In this document: in pieces, positions 42,242 to 51,232 of the stretch
Layout of the letters: every line of letters begins with the position of its first letter
Numbering within the stretch: the first letter of the stretch is position 1
Assembly (NCBI GenBank): GCA_035633115.1
Contig: DASQFN010000045.1
Location: forward strand, 62,001 to 126,000
Origin: Gemmatimonadaceae bacterium
GTDB taxonomy: Bacteria > Gemmatimonadota > Gemmatimonadetes > Gemmatimonadales > Gemmatimonadaceae
Reading direction: 5' to 3'
DNA length: 64,000 bases
Program-made: the position numbers and the translations under genes
Notes under the pieces: generated by a model
Database searches by the model: none
Told to the model about the DNA's origin: nothing
What the model saw: the letters and a program-made list of their open reading frames with translations, nothing else

Positions 42242-43440
42242 CGGCCGCGCCGAATCTGCAGGAGCGCGTGAACGCAGCGCTCGCGAGCGTGCGCAACAAT
42301 CGGCTCGGCATCAACGTCCTCGAGGCCGAGATGATCCGCGACGTTGCGACTACTGTCGACGGGAAAGTGAGATTCACGATACTTCTCGCGCCAAGCGATG
42401 ATGCTCGTCTCGTGCGTGATGTCCGGCAGGTCGTCGAGCAGGTGGACGGCGTTCGCGAGGTACGCGTTGATGTGAAGGATGCTTCGCAGGCTACACTGCG
42501 AGCTGCGGACGAAACTGCACTAACTTCGAACGAACCGCGGACCGGGGACCAGCTGCGCACTGCGGACCAACCGCCGACTGCGGACAAACCTCGTCCCAAA
42601 CCGCGCTCCCTGCCGGTGATGGGGCAGGAGCCTGCTTCAAAGCGCGCTGCGGTTCCGGCACCGACGCCGGTTACCTACCCCAACCTCGGCAACATTCTCG
42701 CGATCTCCAGCGGGAAGGGAGGCGTCGGGAAATCCACCGTCGCGAGCAATGTCGCAATCGCGCTTGCCCGGCAGGGCGCACGGGTCGGGTTGATGGATGC
42801 GGATATCTACGGCCCCAACATCCCACGGATGATGGGCGTCGATGAACAGCCCAGAGTCGAGAACGAGAAGATCATTCCTCTCGAGGCGCACGGTGTCAAG
42901 GTGATGAGCCTCGGCTTTTTAATCGAGCGTGACCAGCCGGCGATATGGCGTGGCCCGATCATCATGAAGATCATCACGCAGTTCGTGAGGGACGTGGTAT
43001 GGGGCCAGCTCGATTTCTTTCTCGTCGATCTTCCGCCTGGTACCGGCGACGCGCAGCTCTCGCTCGTTCAGGCAACGCGCGTTGCGGGTGCGTTGATCGT
43101 GACTACTCCGCAGGAAGTTGCGATCGGCGATGCGCTGCGCGGTGCCAAGATGTTTCAGCGTGTCGATGTGCCGGTGCTCGGTGTGATCGAGAACATGAGC
43201 TGGCTCGACTGCGCGCACTGTGGCGAGCGGACCTTCCTTTTTGGCTCGGGCGGCGGTGCTCGCCTTGCCGCGGAGCTTGGCGTCCCCCTGCTGGGGCAGA
43301 TCCCGCTCTACGCACCTGTGCTCGCTGGCGGAGACACCGGGATGCCCATCGTGGTGGGTGAGCCTGAGTCACCTGCCGCTGTTGAGCTGACCAGGACTGC
43401 CGAGCGTGTTGCGACGATGCACGCAGCACCGGCGATGTAA
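42238..43440 (+). CDS. mrp: Mrp/NBP35-family ATPase, iron-sulfur cluster carrier
   Basis: A 400-residue protein. N-terminal DUF59/MIP18-like domain (~5-85), a variable linker (~87-135), then the deviant Walker A P-loop SSGKGGVGKST, GLMDADIYGPNIP and the C-terminal CAHC cluster motif (LDCAHCGERTFLFG). It carries [4Fe-4S] clusters to apoproteins, relevant to the many iron-sulfur enzymes here. GTG 42238 overlaps the nfu stop. The linker encodes repeated RTAD/PTAD-like units arising from short DNA repeats (ACTGCGGAC at 42559 and 42577). Confidence 0.92.
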   Translation: MTAAPNLQERVNAALASVRNNRLGINVLEAEMIRDVATTVDGKVRFTILLAPSDDARLVRDVRQVVEQVDGVREVRVDVKDASQATLRAADETALTSNEPRTGDQLRTADQPPTADKPRPKPRSLPVMGQEPASKRAAVPAPTPVTYPNLGNILAISSGKGGVGKSTVASNVAIALARQGARVGLMDADIYGPNIPRMMGVDEQPRVENEKIIPLEAHGVKVMSLGFLIERDQPAIWRGPIIMKIITQFVRDVVWGQLDFFLVDLPPGTGDAQLSLVQATRVAGALIVTTPQEVAIGDALRGAKMFQRVDVPVLGVIENMSWLDCAHCGERTFLFGSGGGARLAAELGVPLLGQIPLYAPVLAGGDTGMPIVVGEPESPAAVELTRTAERVATMHAAPAM

Positions 43441-43472
43441 CTCGTGTGTGAATCTCCAATCGTGGAGGACTG

Positions 43473-43904
43473 ATGACGTTTCTCGGCTTGCTTGGAGTGC
43501 TTTTGATCATCGTGCTCCTGCTGAGACTCGTGCGTCACTTCGAAGGCGGGGGTACGCCCTCGAGAATCAGTTCGAGAGGTAGTCTCATCTCGGCGGTTCT
43601 CACCGCGCTGGGCGCACCGTCGAGAATCGTGATCAATGGACAGACCTACTCAAGTGTCGACGAGATGCCGCCCGAAGTGCGCGCGCAGTACGAACACGCG
43701 ATGAGCGTTGCGCTCGACGCAACGAACCGTGATGGGATACTCGACTTTTCACGGAGTGCTCGTGCTCGCAACCGAATTGCCGGGGCGAGCGCTCCCTCCG
43801 ACCCCGCGACGAGAATGAAGCAGCTGGAGGAGATGAGAGAATCGGGTCTGATAACCGCCGAAGAGTACGAGGCGAAGCGAGCTCAGATCCTCGAGGCTCT
43901 ATGA
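43473..43904 (+). CDS. Membrane-anchored SHOCT-domain protein
   Basis: A 143-residue protein. A hydrophobic helix at residues 2-20 anchors it. A middle segment carries VINGQTYSSVDEMPPEVRAQYE, reminiscent of short membrane-proximal domains. The C-terminal ~35 residues form a SHOCT motif (MKQLEEMRESGLITAEEYEAKRAQIL). GGAGG lies 5 bases before ATG 43473. SHOCT is a small oligomerisation module; no enzymatic role is known. Its stop overlaps the next start (ATGA), so it is co-translated with the hydrolase. Confidence 0.8.
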   Translation: MTFLGLLGVLLIIVLLLRLVRHFEGGGTPSRISSRGSLISAVLTALGAPSRIVINGQTYSSVDEMPPEVRAQYEHAMSVALDATNRDGILDFSRSARARNRIAGASAPSDPATRMKQLEEMRESGLITAEEYEAKRAQILEAL

Positions 43905-45181
43905 GGCCTGACGCAGTCCTTGTTGCGGCTCTGATTGCGTGTTCGACGAAGCCACCTGACGACACTCGATTCCGGGAAGAGCTAACCCTGGCACCCGGCT
44001 CGATCCCGAACGTCGCTCCGCCGCGGGCGACAGGCGGATACGTGCGCGGACCCGGTGGAAAACGTGTCATCGTTTTTGTAAATGGCCTCTTCGGCGATGC
44101 GCTTTCGACATGGACCAACACCAACGGCGCCTATTGGCCGGCCATGATCGCCCACGACCCCGATTTCGACAGCGTAGACGTCTACGTGCACAGTTTCCAG
44201 TCGCCGAAACTTGCGCGTGCCCAGCAAATACAGGATCTCGCGTCGAGGCTCAAGGATTTCCTCGTTACCGATCGCGTGCTCGACCACGACGAGATTGTGT
44301 TCATCGCCCACAGCATGGGCGGCCTGGTAACGCGCGCATTCCTGCTCAAGCAGCGCAGTCGCCCCCAGAAAACTCCAATGCTCTACTTCTTCGCCACGCC
44401 TACGGCCGGAGCGAATGTGACGGAGATCGCGCAGCATCTGAGCGAGAACCCGCAGCTCGAGGACATGCAGCCGCTTTCCGACGGAGGCTACGTCAAGACC
44501 CTTCGTGAGGACTGGCTGCAGACCAGCGACGATGCCGCCCTCAACTATCCGAATGCGATTGCCTCCTTCTGTGCCTACGAGCTCCTCGACGTCTGGCGCG
44601 TGAGGATTGTAACCGAGCTCAGCGCCACATATCTGTGCAACAGGTCAACGCGAGCCGTGCGGGCTGACCACATTGGAATCGTCAAGCCAGCGGGATTTGG
44701 TGACGACCCTTACGTATTCTTCAAGGCGGCGTATGTCAGCACCTTTGGTCCAACCGCCAGGACAATGTCGAGAACCGTCACGAGGGCAATAACGCTCTCA
44801 CCAGGGTCCATGAGATTCGAAACGCGCGTCGTGCCGCTCGGCTCGGTTGGTCGAGACACCTTCCTTCTGAGGCAGGTCAAGGGAAGAGGTGCGGCCATCG
44901 ATGTTGCATGCGGCGAAGTAAAGAAGGGTGATGTAGTCATCAGCCTCGACAGCGCGAGGAACGAGGAAATCGTCGAGGTTCGTCCATCTCTCGTGAACGT
45001 GACCAACCTCAAATCCTCTTCTGTCGCGCTGATACGCCATGGGCAGGGTTCTGCCCTGGTGCGGTACGTGGCCCGCGGACTCGATCGAGTCGGCTCGCGC
45101 TGCGCTGGCCGCGGCCACGCTGAGGTTGTTGCAAACTTCGTCGCAGCCAGGCGAGCGAGGATCGAGGTGCGTCCGCGATGA
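43901..45181 (+). CDS. PGAP1-like alpha/beta hydrolase lipoprotein
   Basis: A 426-residue protein. A short lipoprotein signal ends at LIAC (Cys14). The alpha/beta hydrolase core is shown by KRVIVFVNGLFGD (oxyanion region), the nucleophile elbow FIAHSMGGLVTR, and a downstream YFFATPTAGAN strand. The late Asp/His pair is likely in DHIGIVKP. The C-terminal ~130 residues form an extra beta-rich domain of unknown type. It could be a lipase or esterase acting in the cell envelope. Four-base overlaps on both sides place it in the mrp operon. Confidence 0.78.
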   Translation: MRPDAVLVAALIACSTKPPDDTRFREELTLAPGSIPNVAPPRATGGYVRGPGGKRVIVFVNGLFGDALSTWTNTNGAYWPAMIAHDPDFDSVDVYVHSFQSPKLARAQQIQDLASRLKDFLVTDRVLDHDEIVFIAHSMGGLVTRAFLLKQRSRPQKTPMLYFFATPTAGANVTEIAQHLSENPQLEDMQPLSDGGYVKTLREDWLQTSDDAALNYPNAIASFCAYELLDVWRVRIVTELSATYLCNRSTRAVRADHIGIVKPAGFGDDPYVFFKAAYVSTFGPTARTMSRTVTRAITLSPGSMRFETRVVPLGSVGRDTFLLRQVKGRGAAIDVACGEVKKGDVVISLDSARNEEIVEVRPSLVNVTNLKSSSVALIRHGQGSALVRYVARGLDRVGSRCAGRGHAEVVANFVAARRARIEVRPR

Positions 45182-46209
45182 CCAGAACACATTGCCTTAT
45201 TGGCGGACTTGTATTCGCTGCCGCGGCGACCGCAGTCGCCCCTAGCGGGCGCAGCGCTATGGTGCGGGAACAGCCGCGGCAGGATCCGGAGTGGGGAATT
45301 GCCATCCACGGCGGTGCAGGCAGCATCGACACGCTCAGGATGTCAGCGGCCGAGCGGCAACTCCGTCGCGACGCGCTGATGCGGTCGCTTAGAGCGGGAC
45401 ACAAAATCCTCGCAGCGGGCGGAAGCAGCCTCGATGCAGTCCAGGCGGCGATAATGGTTCTCGAGGACGATTCCATGTTCAACGCCGGCAAGGGAGCTGT
45501 GCTGAACGCCGAGGGGAAGACCGAGCTCGATGCCGCAATCATGGATGGAAAGACTCTCAATGCAGGTGCCGTGGCCGGCCTTCATCGCATCAGGAATCCA
45601 ATTGCGCTGGCGCGCCTCGTCATGGAGAAATCGCCGCACGTGATGATGATAGGCGACGGCGCGGAGGCATTCGCGCGAGAGCAGGGCGTAACGATGACGC
45701 CTGAAAGCTATTTCATCACTGCAGCGCGCTTGAAGCAATACCTCGACGCAAAAAAGGCAGACGCGGAGAGGACTAGAACCGCTGCGCCGCCCAAGCCGGG
45801 ATTCGGAACTGTGGGCGCAGTCGCGCTCGACAAATCAGGCAACCTGGCCGCAGGGACATCTACCGGCGGCATTTCGATGAAGCGGTTCGGCAGGGTGGGC
45901 GATGCGCCGATCATCGGCGCGGGAACCTACGCCAGCGCGACCTGCGCCGTGTCCGCGACGGGAGCGGGCGAGTATTTCATCCGCCTCACAATTGCGCGGG
46001 ACATCTGCGCGCGCATGCAGTACCAGAAGCTCACCGTTCGCCAGGCGGCCGATACGGTTATTTACGGGGTGCTTGGTAAAACGAAAGGAACCGGCGGCGT
46101 GATCGTGCTGGACAACCGCGGGAACGCCGCAATGCCATTCAACACGACTGGCATGTATCGGGGGATGATGAGCTCTGATGGGACTGCGGTTGTGTTGATG
46201 GTCAAATAA
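45178..46209 (+). CDS. Isoaspartyl peptidase/L-asparaginase (Ntn-hydrolase, type 2)
   Basis: A 343-residue precursor with an N-terminal signal peptide (~1-27). The alpha chain begins at WGIAIHGGAGS; the autocleavage site is the Gly-Thr bond in GFGTVGAVALD, freeing Thr211 as nucleophile. The beta-chain motifs GNLAAGTSTGG and GDAPIIGAGTYA follow. It hydrolyses isoaspartyl dipeptides and asparagine. A periplasmic location is implied by the signal. The start overlaps the upstream stop (ATGA). Confidence 0.92.
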   Translation: MTRTHCLIGGLVFAAAATAVAPSGRSAMVREQPRQDPEWGIAIHGGAGSIDTLRMSAAERQLRRDALMRSLRAGHKILAAGGSSLDAVQAAIMVLEDDSMFNAGKGAVLNAEGKTELDAAIMDGKTLNAGAVAGLHRIRNPIALARLVMEKSPHVMMIGDGAEAFAREQGVTMTPESYFITAARLKQYLDAKKADAERTRTAAPPKPGFGTVGAVALDKSGNLAAGTSTGGISMKRFGRVGDAPIIGAGTYASATCAVSATGAGEYFIRLTIARDICARMQYQKLTVRQAADTVIYGVLGKTKGTGGVIVLDNRGNAAMPFNTTGMYRGMMSSDGTAVVLMVK

Positions 46210-46214
46210 GGACG

Positions 46215-48509
46215 TCATCTCCACGCGCTGCGTTTCTCCCACACGGCTGCGAATTTCGTCAACGAAAGTTGCTCAAGCAGCGCGTCGTATCGGGGATCCG
46301 CGCGGACGTGCCCGATGCCGGGCCAGCCGATCAGGAACGCGACAGCCGGGTCGTGCTGCTCAACCGCCACGTCGAGCTGCCTGAAGCCCTGGTCGAGGTC
46401 GCCCATGTGCAGGAGCAGCCACGCTTTTGATGCCGGCCGGTCACCGCCCTTGGCTCCTTTCTCGAAGATCTCACGAAGAATCTGTCGGGCTTCATCCTTG
46501 CGCCCGCTCCACCACAGCATCTCGCCGACGAGCATGAGAATGTGCGGAATCCGCTGCATGCGCACCGCAGTCTCATCGAGGATTCTGAGACCATCGTCGA
46601 AATGACCCTGCCCCGCGCGCGAGAACGCCAGAAGATACTGGGCAGTGTTCTGCGCGGGATCGATCGCCACCGCCTGCTGACACGCAACCTCCGTCAGCTC
46701 GAGTCGCCCGAGCAGATAATAGCCCATGCTTGCCGTCGTGCTGATCAAGGGCGACAGGGGCTCCAGCTCCTGCGCGCGCGGCCCCGCGGCAAGCGCGGTC
46801 ACTTCGTCGCCGATAAGTCCCGACAGGGCGCACAGATAAGAGTGTGCCATAGCGAGCCGCGGGTTGACGTCGATCGCCTGCCGAAAGGCCGCAATCGCAT
46901 CGTCGAACGCATACTCGAAGAAATACTTCACCAGACCGCGCGAGTAGTGAACCTCCGCAGCCGTATCGTCGCCCGAGAGGGCGCGCTCGACCATTGCCCT
47001 GGCTTTCTCGTACGCCACCGCTGTCGGGATCATGCCCACCAGGGCGAGACTGGAATACGTGTCTGCCAGCCCGCAATAGGCCAGCGCGTAGTTCGAGTCC
47101 CTGGCAACGGCCTCTTCGAAGCACGTGATCGCGTTCTGAAGATCCCGCCGATACCAGTGGAAGCGTCCTCGCAGATAGAGGTGATATGCATCGAGGTTGG
47201 TCGTGCCCGGCTTGGCCGCAGGCGCCTCGTCTGCGGTCATGAGCTTGCCCTTCACTGTAGTTGCAATTGCCGCCGAGATCTCGTCCTGGATCTCGAACAC
47301 GTCCTTCATGTCGCGGTCGTATCGCTCCGACCACAGGTGAAAGCCGTTCCGCACGTCGATCAGCTGTGTCGTCACGCGCAGGCGATTGCCGGATCGCCGA
47401 ATCGTTCCCTCGAGCACCGACGAGACGCCGAGCTTCTGGCCGACGCTGCGGACGTCCTCCGTCGAGCGCTTGAACGCGAAGGACGACGTGCGAGCCGGAA
47501 CCCGCAAGCGCGGTACGTGGGAGAGCGCGTTGATCAACTCTTCGGTCATCCCGTCGGCGAAGTATTCGGCTTCCTGATCCCCCGACATATTGGTGAACGG
47601 CAGGACGGCTACAGCATATTCGCCCGCGCTTCGATCACGACCATAAGCGAAAAGGCGCCCATCGGAGATGGTAGCGGCATCGCCCTCAAGGGCGAGCCCG
47701 AACTCAGCCGCCGAGGGGAAGCGCTTCTCCGCGTCGCGCTCGAGCGCGCGCTCGACAGCGGCGGCGACGGAAGCGGGGACGCCCTCGCGCAGTGACGAAA
47801 CGAGCACGGGGCGCTCGACGAATCGCTTGGCGATGATCTCGTTCTTTGTCCGGCCCGTGAACGGCGGGTCGCCAACGAGCATCTCGTAGATCATGCATCC
47901 CAGCGAATAGATGTCGGAGCGCGCATCCACACTCGGGTCCCCGGCCGCCTGTTCGGGACTGATGTACGCCGGCGTCCCGACCGCGATACCCAGCATTGTA
48001 AGGCGCTCATTCGATGCGACGTCGATTGCGCGCGCTATTCCGAAATCGGTGATCACCGCGTGTCCGCCGGCGAGGAGAATGTTCTCGGGCTTGACGTCGC
48101 GATGGATGACACCCTGCTCGTGCGCGAATTCCAATGCGCCGGCAATCTCTCTCCCGATTCTGATCGCGTCCAATATTGGCAGCTGGCGCTGCCGGTCCAT
48201 CCGGCCACGCAGCGATTCTCCCGCCACGTAGGGCATGACGTAATACGGAACGCCATTCGCGTCCCCGGAGTCGAAGAGCGGGAGAATGTGGGGATGGCTC
48301 AGGCGGGCGACGATCTCGATTTCGAGAAGGAAGCGCTCAGTGCCGAGCATCGCGGCGAGCTCCGGCTTGAGAAGCTTGATCGCAACCCGTCGCGAGTGCC
48401 GGATATCCTCGGCGAGCCAGACGGTAGCAGTGCCTCCTCGTCCGATCTCGCGCTCGATAGTGTAACGTCCGGCGAGGGCGCCGCCTAAAGTCGGTGTTGC
48501 CTCTGTCAT
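46215..48509 (-). CDS. Ser/Thr protein kinase with FlgO/TolB-like and TPR C-terminal half (copy 2)
   Basis: A 764-residue paralogue of 29125-31428. Kinase domain ~15-280: GRGGTATVW, Lys45 in VAIKLLKPE, HRDVKPENI (Asp138), DFGIARAI (155-162) and TPAYISPEQ. The FlgO/TolB-like domain (~310-445) has VAVLPFTNMSGDQEAEYFAD and SVLEGTIRRSGNRLRVTTQL. TPRs run from ~455 to ~740 and include LTEVACQQAVAIDPAQN. No membrane helix is seen. It is convergent with the isoaspartyl peptidase and followed upstream by a TonB receptor on the same strand. The substrate is unknown. Confidence 0.9.
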   Translation of the reverse strand: MTEATPTLGGALAGRYTIEREIGRGGTATVWLAEDIRHSRRVAIKLLKPELAAMLGTERFLLEIEIVARLSHPHILPLFDSGDANGVPYYVMPYVAGESLRGRMDRQRQLPILDAIRIGREIAGALEFAHEQGVIHRDVKPENILLAGGHAVITDFGIARAIDVASNERLTMLGIAVGTPAYISPEQAAGDPSVDARSDIYSLGCMIYEMLVGDPPFTGRTKNEIIAKRFVERPVLVSSLREGVPASVAAAVERALERDAEKRFPSAAEFGLALEGDAATISDGRLFAYGRDRSAGEYAVAVLPFTNMSGDQEAEYFADGMTEELINALSHVPRLRVPARTSSFAFKRSTEDVRSVGQKLGVSSVLEGTIRRSGNRLRVTTQLIDVRNGFHLWSERYDRDMKDVFEIQDEISAAIATTVKGKLMTADEAPAAKPGTTNLDAYHLYLRGRFHWYRRDLQNAITCFEEAVARDSNYALAYCGLADTYSSLALVGMIPTAVAYEKARAMVERALSGDDTAAEVHYSRGLVKYFFEYAFDDAIAAFRQAIDVNPRLAMAHSYLCALSGLIGDEVTALAAGPRAQELEPLSPLISTTASMGYYLLGRLELTEVACQQAVAIDPAQNTAQYLLAFSRAGQGHFDDGLRILDETAVRMQRIPHILMLVGEMLWWSGRKDEARQILREIFEKGAKGGDRPASKAWLLLHMGDLDQGFRQLDVAVEQHDPAVAFLIGWPGIGHVRADPRYDALLEQLSLTKFAAVWEKRSAWR

Positions 48510-48573
48510 GGAGCCTGCAAGATGGACGGCCGCCGAGCGGGAGGGAAGCGGTCCGCAGCATCCAATACGGGCG

Positions 48574-51174
48574 TCAGAACGTCGCGGTTACACCCCCGAT
48601 AAGGCGCCGTCCGATAACCGAGCCTCCATAGAGCTGGAAGCGACGCTGATCGAACACATTTGTCCCGGTGACGAACGCCTTGAGCTGCTCTGTCGCTCTG
48701 TAGGCAGCGTTTGCATTCACGAATTGAGAGGCGGGTACGTACCCGCTGAATACACCGGCGGCCCAGGGGTACCCGCTTACCAGGCGCACGCTGGCGTTGA
48801 GCTCGATCCGGCGCGGCGAATCATAGAAGAGAGCGAGGCTCCCCTTGTGCTCCGGTGTGTTCGGGAGCAACGCATCGTTGCCGAGGCTGGCATCCTCGAC
48901 GCTGAAATCGAAGAAGGCGTAGCTCGCCTCGCCGCGAAGGACATCGGAGAACTGCATTACCGACCCGAGCTCCACGCCGCGCTCTTTCACCCTGCCGGCG
49001 TTGGCGTATGACACGACAAGCGCGCGGTGACCATCGACGGTTGCCAAAAGCGGCTGCGTTCCCGCAACGAGGGCGTTGTAGCCGCTCTTCAGGGCCGCGG
49101 CACCGCCGATGATCGCTTGTCGCTGCGCCTCGGGAATCGCTCCCGCCAGAGCGGCCGCTCGGGCCGCAATCGCGTCGAGGTACGCCGGGACATTCGTACC
49201 TGCATCCGTGTAGCTGTACTGCGGGTACGCGGGGTTGACGTTCGGCAGCAGGTCAGTGACGAAGTCTTTCTTGTCGTTGAGGAACACGTCGACGGTTACA
49301 TAACCGCGACGGGTCAAAGGTCCTTTGTAGCCGAGCTCGTACCCGATGATCTTCTCGACGTCGAGTGCCCGATTACCCAGGGCGCGAACTCTGGTCTGTG
49401 CGTCGAAATTCCATGGCAGATCGTTCGTCGGAGGCAGGCCTGCTGTGCCGATCGCTCGACCGGTAGCGAGGAAATTCTCAAGCGCAACCTCGAGCGTACG
49501 AGGGCTTGCCGTCGGCGCTGCCGCCGCGGCGTCAAGGAAGAACTCGGAGTAATTCGGCGTCTGGAAGGCTTTGTTCACCGAGGCGCGGAAGGAGCTGTTC
49601 CGGCTGGGGGAGAACACCACGGCTGCCTTTGGCGAGAACTGCGGATCGAACAGGTCACCGTCGTCCCAGCGTGTCGCGGCCACCAGCTTGAGCCTGGGGG
49701 ACAGGCGGAACTCGACTTGCCCGTACGATGAATAGAGAACATCGTCGCGGTTGTCGTTTGCCGGCGCAATGAGGGTCTGTGACGTGTTCATGTGGGTCGA
49801 GCGCGCGGACGCCCCGACAATCCACGTGCCGAGGTCATTCGGCAGCACGTTGTTGTACTGCGCTTCGCCGTGCACGATGGACGAGTGCTCGAGGAAGAAG
49901 ACGCCGGATGGAAGCGACCACTGCGGCTCGCGTGTCTGGCGACCCGTGTACCACGTAAGAAGATTGAGTCGCTTTGTGGCCCAGGCGGCTCTGCCCCACG
50001 GCCTCTGGACGCCGGCTACCTGCACGCGTCCGAGGCCGGTCACGAAAGTCTCGTTGCGCAAATCCACAAGCCCGCCCTCGACGGTGCCAAGTGCCCCGCT
50101 CGGCGCGTAGTAATCGAAGCGCGCCGAAGCGTACCCGGTTGATACGGGCGTCCGGTCGCCGATTGCGTTGAGCGAGCCCGGCTGAACCTGTTGCCCAACC
50201 AGCGGACGCGCCTCGCGCGACTTTCGTACCACGGAATCAGTGACCGGATCGTATTCACGGACAATGTCGAGGCTGTCGATGGCCGTCCTCGATCGCGACC
50301 ACGTATCGCTCGAGCTGTAGCCGAGGCCGAGCTTGTAGCCGAAACGCTCGCCGGCGAAAACTCCCGCGTGGCGAGCATCGATGCGCTTCGTAGCCAGCTC
50401 ACCCATTGCGAGTGTAAGGCGCGAGCCCGAGGCTTCGCGCGCTGTCTTCGACGTGAGAGCGAGCACACCGGAGAACGCGTTCGCACCGTAGAGCGCCGAG
50501 CCGGGCCCTCGCACCATCTCAATCCGCGAGTAATCATCGAGCGACATTCCCATCGCGCTCCACTCCTGTGATCCGAGGAATGCGATCGCTACGTCGCGCC
50601 CGTCTTCGAGGACGAGCACGCGCCGCGTCAACGATGAATTGAATCCCCGCGAGTTGACGTTGAAGTCGTTGATGCCATTCTGCACGACGTCCACGCCCGG
50701 GACCGTGGCGAGTGCGAGAGGCGCTTGTCCGGTTGGCGCCATTGCTCGTATCAGGTCGGGCGGCACGACGGTAATTGCCGCCGGCGCTTCAGTTATACGC
50801 TCGGGGGCCCTCGACGCCGAGGAGACAATCATGTCGCTCAGCCGAATCACGTTTGCTTCGAGCGTCGCGTTGACGGTGAGTGTCTGCCCTCCGGCTACGA
50901 CGACCGAAGTACGGTACGGCGCAAAGCCGATCGACCGAAATTCGATTGTCTGAGCGCCGGCGGGCACGCGAACGAGGTTGTAGCGGCCGTCCTGACCGGT
51001 GGATGTCGTCATCCCGGTGCCTACGACTTCCACGAGTGCGCCCGGGAGCGGGGAAATCGTGTTGCTGCGAACGACCGTGCCGCCTACGACGCCAGTCGCC
51101 TGGGCGTATGCGGTGAAGGGCACCACAAAGAGCGTCGCTGCTGTGGCGAGCATCGCGGCGGAGAGGCGTTTCAT
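48574..51174 (-). CDS. TonB-dependent receptor with N-terminal carboxypeptidase-like domain
   Basis: An 866-residue outer-membrane protein. Signal peptide (~1-24, ending YAQA), a CarboxypepD_reg-like domain (~28-110: GGTVVRSNTISPLPGALVEV, GRYNLVRVPAG), plug domain (~115-240: LALATVPGVDVVQNG, RIEMVRGPGSALYGANAFSGV) and a 22-strand barrel ending in GGVTATF with terminal Phe. The plug, barrel and STN-less N-terminus are those of SusC/CirA-like importers. The ligand is unknown. No SusD partner is adjacent; the next gene downstream is the kinase. Confidence 0.92.
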   Translation of the reverse strand: MKRLSAAMLATAATLFVVPFTAYAQATGVVGGTVVRSNTISPLPGALVEVVGTGMTTSTGQDGRYNLVRVPAGAQTIEFRSIGFAPYRTSVVVAGGQTLTVNATLEANVIRLSDMIVSSASRAPERITEAPAAITVVPPDLIRAMAPTGQAPLALATVPGVDVVQNGINDFNVNSRGFNSSLTRRVLVLEDGRDVAIAFLGSQEWSAMGMSLDDYSRIEMVRGPGSALYGANAFSGVLALTSKTAREASGSRLTLAMGELATKRIDARHAGVFAGERFGYKLGLGYSSSDTWSRSRTAIDSLDIVREYDPVTDSVVRKSREARPLVGQQVQPGSLNAIGDRTPVSTGYASARFDYYAPSGALGTVEGGLVDLRNETFVTGLGRVQVAGVQRPWGRAAWATKRLNLLTWYTGRQTREPQWSLPSGVFFLEHSSIVHGEAQYNNVLPNDLGTWIVGASARSTHMNTSQTLIAPANDNRDDVLYSSYGQVEFRLSPRLKLVAATRWDDGDLFDPQFSPKAAVVFSPSRNSSFRASVNKAFQTPNYSEFFLDAAAAAPTASPRTLEVALENFLATGRAIGTAGLPPTNDLPWNFDAQTRVRALGNRALDVEKIIGYELGYKGPLTRRGYVTVDVFLNDKKDFVTDLLPNVNPAYPQYSYTDAGTNVPAYLDAIAARAAALAGAIPEAQRQAIIGGAAALKSGYNALVAGTQPLLATVDGHRALVVSYANAGRVKERGVELGSVMQFSDVLRGEASYAFFDFSVEDASLGNDALLPNTPEHKGSLALFYDSPRRIELNASVRLVSGYPWAAGVFSGYVPASQFVNANAAYRATEQLKAFVTGTNVFDQRRFQLYGGSVIGRRLIGGVTATF

Positions 51175-51232
51175 ATCGGCAAATTTACGGTGGAACCGGG
51201 CAAGCCGGAATCCCGGAAGCGCTCGCTCTACG

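Noticed and set aside
43901-45181. Idea that the mrp-to-isoaspartyl peptidase operon forms one envelope pathway
   Set aside because: The four-base overlaps show co-translation, but nothing in the sequences connects iron-sulfur carrier, hydrolase and peptidase functionally.
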